This document shows, in pieces, positions 16,560-25,334 of a DNA stretch of 36,590 bases. Source of the DNA: an uncultured Anaerotignum sp. (GTDB lineage Bacteria; Bacillota; Clostridia; Lachnospirales; Anaerotignaceae); assembly GCA_944381385.1 (NCBI GenBank), contig CALWKZ010000010.1, positions 1 to 36,590 of the forward strand, read 5' to 3'. The notes beneath the pieces are model-generated. The model was not told the DNA's origin. It made no database searches and saw only the letters and a program-made list of their open reading frames with translations. How positions within the stretch are numbered: position 1 is the first letter of the stretch; each line of letters begins with the position of its first letter. Made by a program: the position numbers and the translations under genes.

Positions 16560-16588
16560 TTGCAGGACATCATTTTTTTTAGTATACT
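16560..16588 (+). promoter_or_regulatory. Promoter of the cardiolipin synthase gene
   Basis: TTGCAG (16560-16565), a 17-bp T-rich spacer and TATACT (16583-16588). Confidence 0.7.
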
Positions 16589-16635
16589 ATAGTATCAGAA
16601 ATCAGAAGGGGTATTTTGGGAAAGAGGTGAGGGCC

Positions 16636-18102
16636 TTGGGGCCTTTGACAGTCATTGCTTATCTGGCTTTTGCCATACTGGTAGGCAATATCATATTGGC
16701 GGGCTTTGTGGTGTTTTTTGAACGTAGGAATCCGGCCAGCAGCTGGGCCTGGCTCTTGGTGCTGCTGTTTATTCCGGGGCTGGGGTTTTTGATCTATATG
16801 ATCTTCGGCAGGAACAGCCGCCGGGAAAAGATGTTCCGGGAAAAAGAAGCCTACGACCGGCAGGTGTATTATGATTATCTGTTCCATGACGAGCGCTCCG
16901 GCGAAAAGATCAAGCGCCAGAAGGAGATCATAGAAAAAGGCGGCCGTCTGACGGAGGAGGAATATCTGACGGACTTGGCTTATCTGCATCTGAACTCCGG
17001 GAACTGGATGACTTTTAATAACCAGATCACCCGTTTTACCAATGGACGGGACAAGTTCGCGGCATTGGTGAAGGATATCCGGGCGGCTAAGGAATTTATC
17101 CACCTGGAGTATTATATCTGGCGGGGTGACCGGCTGGGAAAGGAGCTTTTGGAGGAGCTGACGAAAAAAGCGGCGGAGGGCGTAGAGGTGCGTCTGCTTT
17201 ATGACGGCATCGGCAATTCGGCGCTGCCAAGAAATTTTTTCCAGAAATTCCATCAGGCGGGCGGCTATTCGGCGGCTTTTCTGCCTCGGTTCTTGGTGCG
17301 GCTGAATTACCGCAACCACAGAAAGCTGTGTATCATTGACGGCAAGGTGGGGTATATCGGCGGCTTTAATGTAGGGGACGAATATTTGGGCGTTGTCAAA
17401 CGGTACGGCCCCTGGCGGGATACCCACCTGCGGGTGGAAGGCGACGCCATCGACCAGATGAACATCCGCTTTATCAAAGACTGGAACTTTACGGCGAAAA
17501 AGGGCCTGGTGGAGTTAGAGCGGCGGTATTTTCCTGTTCGGAAGCAGTTCGACGGTATCCGTACCCAAATTGTTTCCAGCGGCCCCGATACTAAGTGGCA
17601 CAATGTCCACAATGGCTATTTTAAGATGATTAACGAGGCAGAGGACCATATTTACTTGACAACGCCGTATTTTGTGCCCGATGACGGCATTTTTGAGGCC
17701 CTGCGGGTGGCGGCGCTGTCGGGACTGGATGTGCGTATCCTGATCCCCGGCAACCCGGATCATTTCTTCGTATATTGGGCCAGTATGTCCTACCTGGGCC
17801 AGCTGCTGGAGGCGGGGGTGCGCTGCTATCAGTATGAAAAGGGATTTATCCACTCCAAGTGCCTGTGCATCGACGGGCTGATGTCCTCGGTGGGCACCGC
17901 CAATATGGATATCCGCAGCTTTGCCCTGAATTTTGAGGTGAACGCGTTTCTGTATGACGCCGCTTTCACGCGGCTGCTGGAGCGGGATTTTATACAGGAT
18001 CTGAAAAGCTCTGTGGAGATCACCAGAGATTGGTACCGCCGCAGAAGATGGTGGTTTAAGGTGAAGGAGGCCGTGGCACGGCTGATCTCGCCTATGCTGT
18101 AA
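16636..18102 (+). CDS. cls: Cardiolipin synthase
   Basis: 488 aa from TTG 16636; the AGAGGTGA Shine-Dalgarno makes this start more likely than GTG 16627, which lies inside it. Two N-terminal membrane segments (to residue about 50) precede two phospholipase D domains. HKD motif 1 begins at H228 (NHRKLCIIDGKVGYIGGFN) and motif 2 at H406 (IHSKCLCIDGLMSSVGTANMD). The enzyme condenses two phosphatidylglycerols into cardiolipin at the membrane. The length is normal. The thioesterase gene starts 19 bp downstream, so both lipid genes probably share one message. Confidence 0.95.
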   Translation: MGPLTVIAYLAFAILVGNIILAGFVVFFERRNPASSWAWLLVLLFIPGLGFLIYMIFGRNSRREKMFREKEAYDRQVYYDYLFHDERSGEKIKRQKEIIEKGGRLTEEEYLTDLAYLHLNSGNWMTFNNQITRFTNGRDKFAALVKDIRAAKEFIHLEYYIWRGDRLGKELLEELTKKAAEGVEVRLLYDGIGNSALPRNFFQKFHQAGGYSAAFLPRFLVRLNYRNHRKLCIIDGKVGYIGGFNVGDEYLGVVKRYGPWRDTHLRVEGDAIDQMNIRFIKDWNFTAKKGLVELERRYFPVRKQFDGIRTQIVSSGPDTKWHNVHNGYFKMINEAEDHIYLTTPYFVPDDGIFEALRVAALSGLDVRILIPGNPDHFFVYWASMSYLGQLLEAGVRCYQYEKGFIHSKCLCIDGLMSSVGTANMDIRSFALNFEVNAFLYDAAFTRLLERDFIQDLKSSVEITRDWYRRRRWWFKVKEAVARLISPML

Positions 18103-18121
18103 GAAAGGAACGGGAAAGAAT

Positions 18122-18874
18122 ATGATGGTGGAAAAGGGCTATGAAGAGGATCTGCGGACCAGCTATTTTCAGCTGGATGGCAAAGGCAGGATGTCGCCGG
18201 CGGCGCTGTTGTCTGCTTTGCAGGAGGCGGCCATTTCCCATTCGGATCGTCTGGGGTATACGCCGGCCTATATGATGGAGCAAAACCGGGGCTGGGCCGT
18301 TCTCAACTGGCACATCCGCATCCATAGAATGCCGGTGCATCCGGAAACGTATCATTTGGAGACCTGGAGCTGCCGCTGCCGGAAGATGCAGGCGGAACGC
18401 GGATTCTTTCTCTATGACAGCCGGGGAGAACGGCTGATGGAGGTCATGAGCCGGTGGGTCTATATGGATATTGAGAAGCGGAAACCGGCCAATGTGCCGG
18501 AGGAGATGATCGAGGCCTATGGGGACAAGCAGATGCCGGCCATGGAGAATGAGAAATTCCTGATGCCGAAGGCGCCGGAGGAAGGCGAACCCATCCGCAG
18601 CCATGTGCGGGTCACCAGACGGGACACGGATACCAACGGCCACGCCAATAATGTGAAGTATCTGGAATGGGCCATGGATGATGTGCCCGATGAGATCTAT
18701 GACGCTATGGAGGCCAAGGATATCCGCATCGTTTACCGGAAGGAATGCCGTCGGGGGGATGTGGTGGAGCTGCGCACCTATGTGTTGGAGCATCCGGAGG
18801 GGAAGGAAACGAGGACCTTCCTGCTGGATACGGAAGGAAAGACCATTGCGGAGGCCGCTGTCCTCTGGAGTTAA
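18122..18874 (+). CDS. Acyl-ACP thioesterase
   Basis: 250 aa double hot-dog protein of the FatA/FatB-like bacterial family, which releases fatty acids from acyl carrier protein. The first hot-dog has EDLRTSYFQLDGKGRMSPAALLSALQEAA and GWAVLNWHIRI. The second holds the catalytic region RRDTDTNGHANNVKYLEW, with H174 and the neighbouring Asn and Asp. ATG 18122 and 18125 are both possible starts. It lies 19 bp after cls, suggesting a lipid-metabolism operon, and ends at a bidirectional terminator. Confidence 0.9.
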   Translation: MMVEKGYEEDLRTSYFQLDGKGRMSPAALLSALQEAAISHSDRLGYTPAYMMEQNRGWAVLNWHIRIHRMPVHPETYHLETWSCRCRKMQAERGFFLYDSRGERLMEVMSRWVYMDIEKRKPANVPEEMIEAYGDKQMPAMENEKFLMPKAPEEGEPIRSHVRVTRRDTDTNGHANNVKYLEWAMDDVPDEIYDAMEAKDIRIVYRKECRRGDVVELRTYVLEHPEGKETRTFLLDTEGKTIAEAAVLWS

Positions 18875-18883
18875 AGAAAAAAG

Positions 18884-18930
18884 CGGAAGGCCGTCCTGAA
18901 AAACAGGATGGGACCTTCCGTTATTTTTTT
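18884..18930. terminator. Terminator between convergent thioesterase and MFS genes
   Basis: A stem of CGGAAGG/CCTTCCG plus an inner GTCCTG/CAGGAT stem is followed by TTAT7. A-runs on the left side allow use in the minus direction too. Confidence 0.88.
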
Positions 18931-18934
18931 GGTA

Positions 18935-20101
18935 TTATGGCTGGGCTGGCGCTTTTTCCGCTCCGGCGAAGAACAGGAGCATGCCGAAAAAGCAGAAGGC
19001 CGTGGAGAACCATAGAGCGGGGGTGATGCCCCATAACTCGATGAGGAACCCACTGACGAAGCTGCCCAGGATGGTTCCGGCAGTGATGGCCATAGTGACC
19101 AGTGCCTGGCCCTTTACCTTGTCCCCACTGTCCAGCACTTTATCCGCGTAATAAACGGAGGCCGGCGTAAAGAGGGCAAAGGCGAATATTTGCAGCGTAA
19201 AGGAGCCGTAAATCAGAGGAAGGGTATAGGCCACAGCGGTGACCGCGCCCTTGATGACGAAAAATACGGCGGAAAATTTCAGGATGCTGCCATAGTCCCG
19301 GCCCTTGGAGATCCGGGCGAAAAGCACCATGACGATAAATTCCAGCATGGCTGTAAAGGCCAGCACACGGCCCATTTCCCCGTTGCCGTGGCCGCTGCGC
19401 TCCATGATCTGGATCAGATAGGTATTGATGGTGCTGTGAGAGAAGAATACCAGCACGATGCCGGAGATCAGGGCGGCGAATTTCGGATGGTGCCGCAGGA
19501 TTTCCATGGTCCCCGCCGAGGAGACTACGCTGCCGCCCCGCCCCCGCAGATCCGGGAAGAACCGCAGCAGTACCAGGATGGCGCCGTAGATGAGGATGCC
19601 GATAACGGGCAGGCATCTGGTAGAGAGCAGCACAGTAAGGCTGCCCAGGAAAAAGGTCAGCAGGGCGTAGGAAATGGAACCGATGCCCCGGGCGGTGCCG
19701 AAATTGATCTGGCAGCCGCAGTTGATCAAATGCATGGCCAAAGCGCTGAGCAAGGGCTGGAAGGACAGATGCAGCAGCAGGAGAGCCACATAACAGACGG
19801 CGGAAAATATTTTGGAGCCTGTGACGAAAAAAAGGGCTGCTGCCGGAACCATGGTGACCAATATCAGCAGCGTCATCAGGGAACGGATGGTAAAGCGTGT
19901 GCTTCTGTCGGCCGCCGCCGCCATGTGGGGCTGAAAAAGGGCCGAAAAAACACAGGAGAGGGCTACCACAGCCCCCACCTGTCCGTCTGAGAAATCTCTG
20001 TCCAGCAAAAATACGGCGGTAAAGCTGTAAAACACGCCGTAGCTCATCCAGTAAAGCCCCTGCAAAAGACTGTAGGCCTGGGAGATGCGTTTGCTGTTCA
20101 T
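18935..20101 (-). CDS. MFS transporter (LacY/nucleoside-permease-like)
   Basis: 388 aa with about twelve hydrophobic segments. The N-terminus (ISQAYSLLQGLYWMSYGVFYSFTAVFLLDRDFSDGQVG) and the pair of proline/glycine-rich loops (FQPHMAAAADRS, the family A-motif position) fit the MFS_1-like group that includes LacY and nucleoside permeases. The substrate cannot be read from sequence. It begins 35 bp after the stop of the methionine aminopeptidase gene on the same strand, so the two probably share a message. Confidence 0.85.
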   Translation of the reverse strand: MNSKRISQAYSLLQGLYWMSYGVFYSFTAVFLLDRDFSDGQVGAVVALSCVFSALFQPHMAAAADRSTRFTIRSLMTLLILVTMVPAAALFFVTGSKIFSAVCYVALLLLHLSFQPLLSALAMHLINCGCQINFGTARGIGSISYALLTFFLGSLTVLLSTRCLPVIGILIYGAILVLLRFFPDLRGRGGSVVSSAGTMEILRHHPKFAALISGIVLVFFSHSTINTYLIQIMERSGHGNGEMGRVLAFTAMLEFIVMVLFARISKGRDYGSILKFSAVFFVIKGAVTAVAYTLPLIYGSFTLQIFAFALFTPASVYYADKVLDSGDKVKGQALVTMAITAGTILGSFVSGFLIELWGITPALWFSTAFCFFGMLLFFAGAEKAPAQP

Positions 20102-20136
20102 AAATCGTTATACCTCACAATGCAGTAGTATCAAAA

Positions 20137-21006
20137 TCAATGGGTGATGACTTCCACGCCGTCCTCGGTGATAGCGACGGTATATTCCCACTGGGCGGAA
20201 AGAGAGCCGTCCTCTGTATAGATGGTCCAGCCGTTTTCCTCGTCCTGGTAGAAGTCCTCCTCGCCAGCGTTGATCATAGGCTCAATGGTAAAGACCATGC
20301 CGGGCACCAGCAGCATCCCGGTGCCTTTTTTGCCTACATGGCATACATAAGGCTCTTCGTGGAAGTCGTTGCCGACGCCGTGGCCGCCGATATCATGGAG
20401 CACCGTATAGCCATGGGCATAAGCGTGCTTGCTGATGACCTCGCCGATATCTCCCAAAAATCCCCAGGGACGTACTTCTTTCAGAGCCAGGTCCACGCAT
20501 TCTTTGGTGACCTCTACCAGCTTTCTGGCTTCCTCGCTGACGCTGCCGATGCAGAACATCCGGGAAGCGTCGGCGTAGTAGCCGTCCAGGATGGTGGTCA
20601 CATCCACGTTGATGATATCCCCGTCCTGCAGGATCTCGTCAGGAGAGGGGATGCCGTGGCAGATGACGTCGTTGATGGAGGTGCAGACGCTTTTGGGAAA
20701 GCCGCAGTAGTTCAAAGGAGCGGGAATGCCGCCGTGGGAAACGGTGTATTCATGGACCAGGGTATTGATCTCCTCTGTGGACATGCCCACATGGATTTTT
20801 TCCGCTACCATATCCAGAATTTCCGTGTTCAGTTTGCCGGCTTTGCGGATGCCTTCCAGCTGGGCCGGTGTTTTGATGAGGTCATGGGTAGGAACCTTGA
20901 CATGTCTTGCTTTATAGGCCGCGATCTTGTCGTCGAAAGATGCGTGGCACACCTTGTATTTTTTCCCGCTGCCGCACCAGCAGGGGTCGTTTCTGCCGAT
21001 CTTCAA
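20137..21006 (-). CDS. map: Methionine aminopeptidase type I with N-terminal SEC-C zinc motif
   Basis: 289 aa from a TTG start (21006-21004); AAAGGA lies upstream at a long spacing. The N-terminal SEC-C motif GRNDPCWCGSGKKYKVCH (C9, C11, C20, H21) should bind zinc and is found on one clostridial MetAP type. The catalytic metal ligands are visible: VDVTTILDGYYADASR (two Asp), HDIGGHGVG (His), FTIEPMIN (Glu) and QWEYTVA (Glu). The enzyme removes the initiator Met from new proteins. The promoter upstream is divergent from cysK. Confidence 0.96.
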   Translation of the reverse strand: MKIGRNDPCWCGSGKKYKVCHASFDDKIAAYKARHVKVPTHDLIKTPAQLEGIRKAGKLNTEILDMVAEKIHVGMSTEEINTLVHEYTVSHGGIPAPLNYCGFPKSVCTSINDVICHGIPSPDEILQDGDIINVDVTTILDGYYADASRMFCIGSVSEEARKLVEVTKECVDLALKEVRPWGFLGDIGEVISKHAYAHGYTVLHDIGGHGVGNDFHEEPYVCHVGKKGTGMLLVPGMVFTIEPMINAGEEDFYQDEENGWTIYTEDGSLSAQWEYTVAITEDGVEVITH

Positions 21007-21086
21007 TATTACTCACGATTCCTTTCTTTGTTGGTGTTTGTATGTTTTTTACTGTTATCACAGCAGTTTGCTTTTTTTCGTATTCC

Positions 21087-21115
21087 ATAGTAGCACAAAA
21101 AAACTTCCGTTACAA
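21087..21115 (-). promoter_or_regulatory. Promoter of map
   Basis: On the minus strand, -35 TTGTAA (21115-21110), a 17-bp spacer and -10 TACTAT (21092-21087). Confidence 0.7.
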
Positions 21116-21141
21116 TAGAAGGAAAAAAGAAAAGATGCGCC

Positions 21142-21170
21142 TTGACATGGTTTTTCGGCTGTGGTACTAT
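21142..21170 (+). promoter_or_regulatory. Promoter of cysK
   Basis: A consensus -35 TTGACA (21142-21147), a 17-bp spacer and -10 TACTAT (21165-21170), 44 bp before the cysK start. The leader is short, with no room for an S-box or T-box. Confidence 0.85.
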
Positions 21171-21214
21171 CCTCGAAAAGATGAAAGCAGTTTGCGCAGA
21201 AAGGATGATCGGCA

Positions 21215-22147
21215 ATGGCAAAGATATATCATAGTGTAGAAGAATTTATCGGGCGTACGCCTTTGATGGAACTGACCCATGCAGAGGAAAAGCTGGGACT
21301 TTCCGCGAAGATTCTGGCGAAGATCGAGTTTTTCAATCCCGGCGGCAGCGCCAAGGACAGAGTGGCACAGAAAATGGTGGATGATGCGGAGGCAAAGGGC
21401 CTGCTGAAAAAAGGCGCTACCATCATCGAGCCCACCAGTGGGAACACGGGCATCGGTCTGGCGGTCATGGCGGCGGCCAGAGGATACCATGCCATTATCG
21501 TCATGCCCGATACCATGAGCATGGAGCGGCGGATGCTGATGCAGGCTTTCGGCGCGGAACTGGTGCTGACGGAAGGCGCCAAAGGCATGGCCGGAGCCAT
21601 TGAAAAGGCGGAGGAACTGGCAAAAGAGATCCCCGGCGCTTTTATCCCCGGGCAGTTTGATAATCCCGCCAATCCCCAGGCCCATTATGAGACCACCGGC
21701 CCGGAGATCTATGAAGATACCGACGGAGAGGTAGATATTTTTGTGGCGGGCATCGGAACCGGCGGCACATTGACCGGCGTAGGCCGTTATCTGAAGGAGA
21801 AAAAACCGGCGGTGGAGCTGATCGGCGTAGAACCGGCCTCCTCTCCTTTGCTGACGGAGGGCAGAGCCGGCGCTCATGGCTTGCAGGGCATCGGCGCCAA
21901 CTTTGTGCCTTCTATTCTGGATACCTCTTTGTATCAGGAGGTTATGACCGTAACGGAAGAAGAAGCCTACGCGGCAGGAAGGATGCTGGCCAGAACAGAG
22001 GGCCTTTTGGTAGGCATCTCTGCGGGAGCGGCGCTCCATGCGGCCATAGAGGCGGCAAAACGCCCGGAAAACAAGGGGAAGAACATTGTGGTGCTTCTGC
22101 CGGATACGGGCGACCGGTATTTGTCCACGCCTATGTTTGCGGAATAA
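21215..22147 (+). CDS. cysK: Cysteine synthase A
   Basis: 310 aa PLP enzyme that makes cysteine from O-acetylserine and sulfide. NPGGSAKDRVA carries the PLP lysine K47, PTSGNTGIGLAVMAA is the substrate loop, and GIGTGGTLTGVGRYLK binds the PLP phosphate. GISAGAALHAAI near the C-terminus is also conserved. Full length for CysK. The gene is monocistronic with a strong promoter and its own terminator. Confidence 0.95.
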   Translation: MAKIYHSVEEFIGRTPLMELTHAEEKLGLSAKILAKIEFFNPGGSAKDRVAQKMVDDAEAKGLLKKGATIIEPTSGNTGIGLAVMAAARGYHAIIVMPDTMSMERRMLMQAFGAELVLTEGAKGMAGAIEKAEELAKEIPGAFIPGQFDNPANPQAHYETTGPEIYEDTDGEVDIFVAGIGTGGTLTGVGRYLKEKKPAVELIGVEPASSPLLTEGRAGAHGLQGIGANFVPSILDTSLYQEVMTVTEEEAYAAGRMLARTEGLLVGISAGAALHAAIEAAKRPENKGKNIVVLLPDTGDRYLSTPMFAE

Positions 22148-22162
22148 AATAGGCAAGAAAAA

Positions 22163-22199
22163 AAGCTCTGGTCTTGAGAACAAGACCGGAGCTTATTTT
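22163..22199. terminator. Bidirectional terminator between cysK and the convergent permease gene
   Basis: A 14-bp stem, AAGCTCTGGTCTTG with CAAGACCGGAGCTT (loop AGAA), has T-runs on both strands. The stop codon of the minus-strand permease (22195-22193) lies inside the stem. Confidence 0.9.
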
Positions 22200-23284
22200 G
22201 GTTGCTGGTGCGTTGTTTCTTCGGCGGCCGGAGGGTTGGAATGGCGTTCCTTTTCCCGGGTCTGGAAATAGGCCCGCAGCAGTACGGCGACGACAGGCCC
22301 CAGGATCAGGCCCCAGAAGCCGATGCATTTGAAGCCGAAGTACATGGAAAAGAGGGTCAGCAGAGGGTGCAGTCCGATCTGCGTCCCCAGAATCTTGGGC
22401 TGCATGATCTGCCGCATGATCTGCACGGCGGCATAGATGACCAGATAACCGATACACAGCTTGGTATCTCCCAGGATCAGATGGATTACCGCCCCGGGCC
22501 AGAGGATGAAGCCGCTGCCGAAAAAGGGCAGGGCGTCGATGATGGCGATGATGACGCTTAAGAGCAGGGCATAGGGAGAACGCAGGACCATCAGGCCGAT
22601 GATGCAGATGCCGAAGGTATAGATCATCAGGATCAGCTGTGTTTTCACATAACCCCAGAGGGAGTATTTCAGCTCTTTTCTGGTGCGGTTCAGGGATTCT
22701 CCCAGAAGCGGCGCGATATGGGCATTGGCCAGCGCGTAGATCTTGTCCCGGTCCTTTGTAAAGAAATAGGCGGAAAACAGGGCGACGATCAGTCCCAGCA
22801 GGAAACTGGGCACGCCTGTCAGCGAAGAAGAGCCGCTCTGTACCAGAGAAAGCAGTATGGAGGACAGGCTGCTCTGGACTTTTTCCAGATAGGGCTGGAT
22901 AGAGCCGGGCAAAGCCTGCCGCAGCGATTCCAGTTTTGCCCAGATATTGTCCATGGCCGCCTGTATGGATTCGATGTAATGGGGCAGTACCGTAAAGAAA
23001 GATCTGGCCTGGGCCTCAATACGGTTGCCGATGAGGGCGCCGAAAAGACCGATGACTCCAAACAGCAGGAAAAGACACAGCCAGGCGGAAATCCATCGGG
23101 GCACGCCCCGCCGCTGGAGCCGGTCCGCCAGAGGGCAGAACAGCAGGCTCAGCAGCCAGCCCACGAAAAAGGGCAGAAGAATCGGGAACAGATAACGGAA
23201 GAACAAAAAACAGAACAGGATGGCGCCGGACAGGATCGTCAGGTCAAAGAGTCTGTGCTTGTTTTTTCTGAAAAAATCATCCAT
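22193..23284 (-). CDS. AI-2E family transporter, YtvI-like
   Basis: 363 aa from ATG 23284 (AAAGGAAGTGA precedes it; an in-frame GTG at 23293 lies within that Shine-Dalgarno). It has about eight membrane segments with the family pattern: an N-terminal pair (ILSGAILFCFLFFRYLFPILLPFFVGWLL), a long amphipathic middle, and the conserved IIAIIDALPFFGSGFILWP and QIMQPKILGTQIGLHPL near the end. YtvI-type members are associated with sporulation in Firmicutes, but the transported molecule is not established. It is a single gene convergent with cysK, sharing its terminator. Confidence 0.88.
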   Translation of the reverse strand: MDDFFRKNKHRLFDLTILSGAILFCFLFFRYLFPILLPFFVGWLLSLLFCPLADRLQRRGVPRWISAWLCLFLLFGVIGLFGALIGNRIEAQARSFFTVLPHYIESIQAAMDNIWAKLESLRQALPGSIQPYLEKVQSSLSSILLSLVQSGSSSLTGVPSFLLGLIVALFSAYFFTKDRDKIYALANAHIAPLLGESLNRTRKELKYSLWGYVKTQLILMIYTFGICIIGLMVLRSPYALLLSVIIAIIDALPFFGSGFILWPGAVIHLILGDTKLCIGYLVIYAAVQIMRQIMQPKILGTQIGLHPLLTLFSMYFGFKCIGFWGLILGPVVAVLLRAYFQTREKERHSNPPAAEETTHQQPK

Positions 23285-23462
23285 ATCTGTCACTTCCTTT
23301 CCCGTACTTTGTTTTTATTATAATCTCTTTTGTGTAAAATGCGTATCCTTTTTTCCGGAATTTAAAAAGAATTAAGAAGGACAGAGACGTTTTGCAAGAA
23401 AACCGGTGGTTTTTCGGCAGATTATGCAAGACAGACGCCTGTTTTTTTGTATAACATGGCGG

Positions 23463-23491
23463 TTGTTTCTTTGTCCATTTTCAGGTACAAT
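23463..23491 (+). promoter_or_regulatory. Promoter of ispE
   Basis: TTGTTT (23463-23468), a 17-bp spacer and TACAAT (23486-23491), 43 bp upstream of the GTG start. The rest of the 23285-23460 gap shows only a possible minus-strand -10 (TATAAT, about 23320) for the permease gene. Confidence 0.6.
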
Positions 23492-23534
23492 AGAAAAAAC
23501 ATTGTATACAGTATAGAAAAAACGAGGGAACGCT

Positions 23535-24437
23535 GTGAAGGAAATCAGACTGAAAGCAAGGGCAAAAATCAATCTTACGCTGGACGTGACAGGAAAGCGG
23601 GAAAACGGATATCACGAGCTGAAAATGATCATGCAGACAGTGGGTCTGTATGACGGTGTACGGATACGGAAAATTCCGGAGCCGGAGATCCGCCTGCGCG
23701 CCAATGTTCCTTGGCTGCCTGCCGACAGCAGGAACCTGGCCTGGAAGGCGGCAGAGCTGATGCGGAGCACCTATGGCCTGACGGAAGGCGTGGAGATCGA
23801 GATCGATAAGCGCATTCCCGTGGCGGCGGGACTGGCCGGCGGCAGCACCGACTGTGCCGCTGTGCTGGTGGGGATGAACCGCCTCTTTGGATTGGGACTG
23901 CCCCTTTCCAGACTGGAGGAGCTGGCATTGACCATGGGGACGGATATCCCCTACTGCGTGCGCCGGGGGACGGTGCTGGCGGAGGGCGTCGGTGAGGAGC
24001 TGACGGATATTGTGCCGCCCTGCCCCTTCTGTTATGTGGTGCTGGTCAAGCCGCCGGTCAGCGTTTCCACGGCAAAGGTATACCAGAGCCTGCGCTGGGA
24101 TCAGGTGGAGGAACACCCGGATACCCAGGCCATGATCGATGCCATGGCGGCAGGAGATATCGCGAAAATGGGAAGCCTGCTGTGCAACGTGCTGGAAACT
24201 GTGACCATCCCTATGCATCCGCAGATCCAAAGGATCAAGGAAGCGCTCCTGGAAAAAGGAGCGGCGGGCGCTTTGATGAGCGGCAGCGGACCCACCGTAT
24301 TCGCTTTGTTTACAGAGGAAGAAACTGCGAAAAAGGCAGCCAGAGAAGTCAGAAAGCAATTTTCCGTAAAAGATGTGTTTGCGACACAGATCTACCACGC
24401 CGGCCGTGGGAATGGACGAAAGGAGAAAACAGTATGA
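23535..24437 (+). CDS. ispE: 4-diphosphocytidyl-2-C-methyl-D-erythritol kinase
   Basis: 300 aa GHMP kinase of the MEP isoprenoid pathway. It starts at GTG 23535 behind GAGGGA. The N-terminal ARAKINLTLDVTGKRENGYHEL and the ATP-binding PVAAGLAGGSTDCAAVL are diagnostic, as is the late MSGSGPTVFALF. Full length. Its stop overlaps the start of the GntR regulator gene (ATGA), showing translational coupling. Confidence 0.95.
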   Translation: MKEIRLKARAKINLTLDVTGKRENGYHELKMIMQTVGLYDGVRIRKIPEPEIRLRANVPWLPADSRNLAWKAAELMRSTYGLTEGVEIEIDKRIPVAAGLAGGSTDCAAVLVGMNRLFGLGLPLSRLEELALTMGTDIPYCVRRGTVLAEGVGEELTDIVPPCPFCYVVLVKPPVSVSTAKVYQSLRWDQVEEHPDTQAMIDAMAAGDIAKMGSLLCNVLETVTIPMHPQIQRIKEALLEKGAAGALMSGSGPTVFALFTEEETAKKAAREVRKQFSVKDVFATQIYHAGRGNGRKEKTV

Positions 24438-25108
24438 CGGATACAAAATTCAACATCAATTCTAATGAATACCTGCCTTTGCGGGACGTAGTTTTTAATA
24501 CCCTGCGGGATGCCATCCTGACCGGCAAGCTGCAGCCCGGCGAGCGGCTCATGGAAAACCAGCTGGCGGAAAAACTGGGCGTGAGCCGTACCCCTGTCAG
24601 AGAGGCGCTGCGGATGCTGGAGTTGGAAAACCTGGTGGAACTGGTGCCCAGAAAAGGCGCTCAGGTGCTGGATATGAGCGAAAAGGACATCGTGAATATC
24701 CTGGAGGTCAGAGGGGTTCTGGAGGGCCTTGCTACCAGTCTGGCCTGCAAGAAAATGACGCCGGAGCAGCTGGCGGAACTGAAGGCGCTGGAGGAACGCT
24801 TTGAAAAGGCCGTTGCGGAAAAAGCTCTGGAGGAGATCGCGGAGATCGACGAAGAGTTCCATAAGGTGATTTTTGCCGCTTCGGAAAACGATAAGCTGAT
24901 CCAGATCAGCACGAACTTACAGATCCAGCTGTATCGTTACCGTATGGCGCACCTGAAACTGGATTCCTCCATTCCCGCTATCATTGCCCATCATAAGGGC
25001 ATCATCCGCGCCATTGAGAACCATGAGGCGGAGGAAGGCATGAAGCTGGCACAGGGCCATGTAAAATATCATACGGAATTTATCCTGCGGGCAATGCGCA
25101 GCAAATAA
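24434..25108 (+). CDS. GntR family transcriptional regulator (FCD domain)
   Basis: 224 aa from ATG 24434 with AAAGGAG upstream, overlapping the ispE stop by four bases. The N-terminal winged helix reads LRDAILTGKLQPGERLMENQLAEKLGVSRTPVREALRMLE, the classical GntR/FadR pattern. The C-terminal FCD ligand domain has the helical VRGVLEGLATSLACKKM and HKVIFAASENDKL, with later His residues (AHHKGI, QGHVKYH) that bind metal in many FCD proteins. The ligand and targets are not evident; coupling to ispE does not by itself indicate isoprenoid control. Confidence 0.92.
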   Translation: MTDTKFNINSNEYLPLRDVVFNTLRDAILTGKLQPGERLMENQLAEKLGVSRTPVREALRMLELENLVELVPRKGAQVLDMSEKDIVNILEVRGVLEGLATSLACKKMTPEQLAELKALEERFEKAVAEKALEEIAEIDEEFHKVIFAASENDKLIQISTNLQIQLYRYRMAHLKLDSSIPAIIAHHKGIIRAIENHEAEEGMKLAQGHVKYHTEFILRAMRSK

Positions 25109-25117
25109 AAAGAATGG

Positions 25118-25159
25118 AACAGAGATTTTCTTTCAAAGGAGGAGAATCTCTGTTTTTTT
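25118..25159 (+). terminator. Intrinsic terminator after the ispE-gntR unit
   Basis: A 10-bp stem, AACAGAGATT/AATCTCTGTT, is followed by T7. Confidence 0.88.
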
Positions 25160-25258
25160 GTGCCCTGGACAGGGTGGGGTTTTTCAGTGGTGAAAAAGGG
25201 CGTTTCGGCAAAAGGCTTCGGGAAAAATTACAGTTTTTTTACAGGGTTTTTCTTTTGC

Positions 25259-25287
25259 TTGCAATCCACAAAGGGATGGCATAAAAT
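25259..25287 (+). promoter_or_regulatory. Promoter of the LysM/G5 gene
   Basis: TTGCAA (25259-25264), a 17-bp spacer and TAAAAT (25282-25287). Confidence 0.6.
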
Positions 25288-25334
25288 AAAAGGTGATTTA
25301 TGTATGATTTTCAGATTTGAAGGGAGGCGTCACG

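Noticed and set aside
23372-23572. 66-codon minus-strand frame between the permease and ispE
   Set aside because: It overlaps the ispE promoter and start, has no ribosome site and no recognisable sequence.
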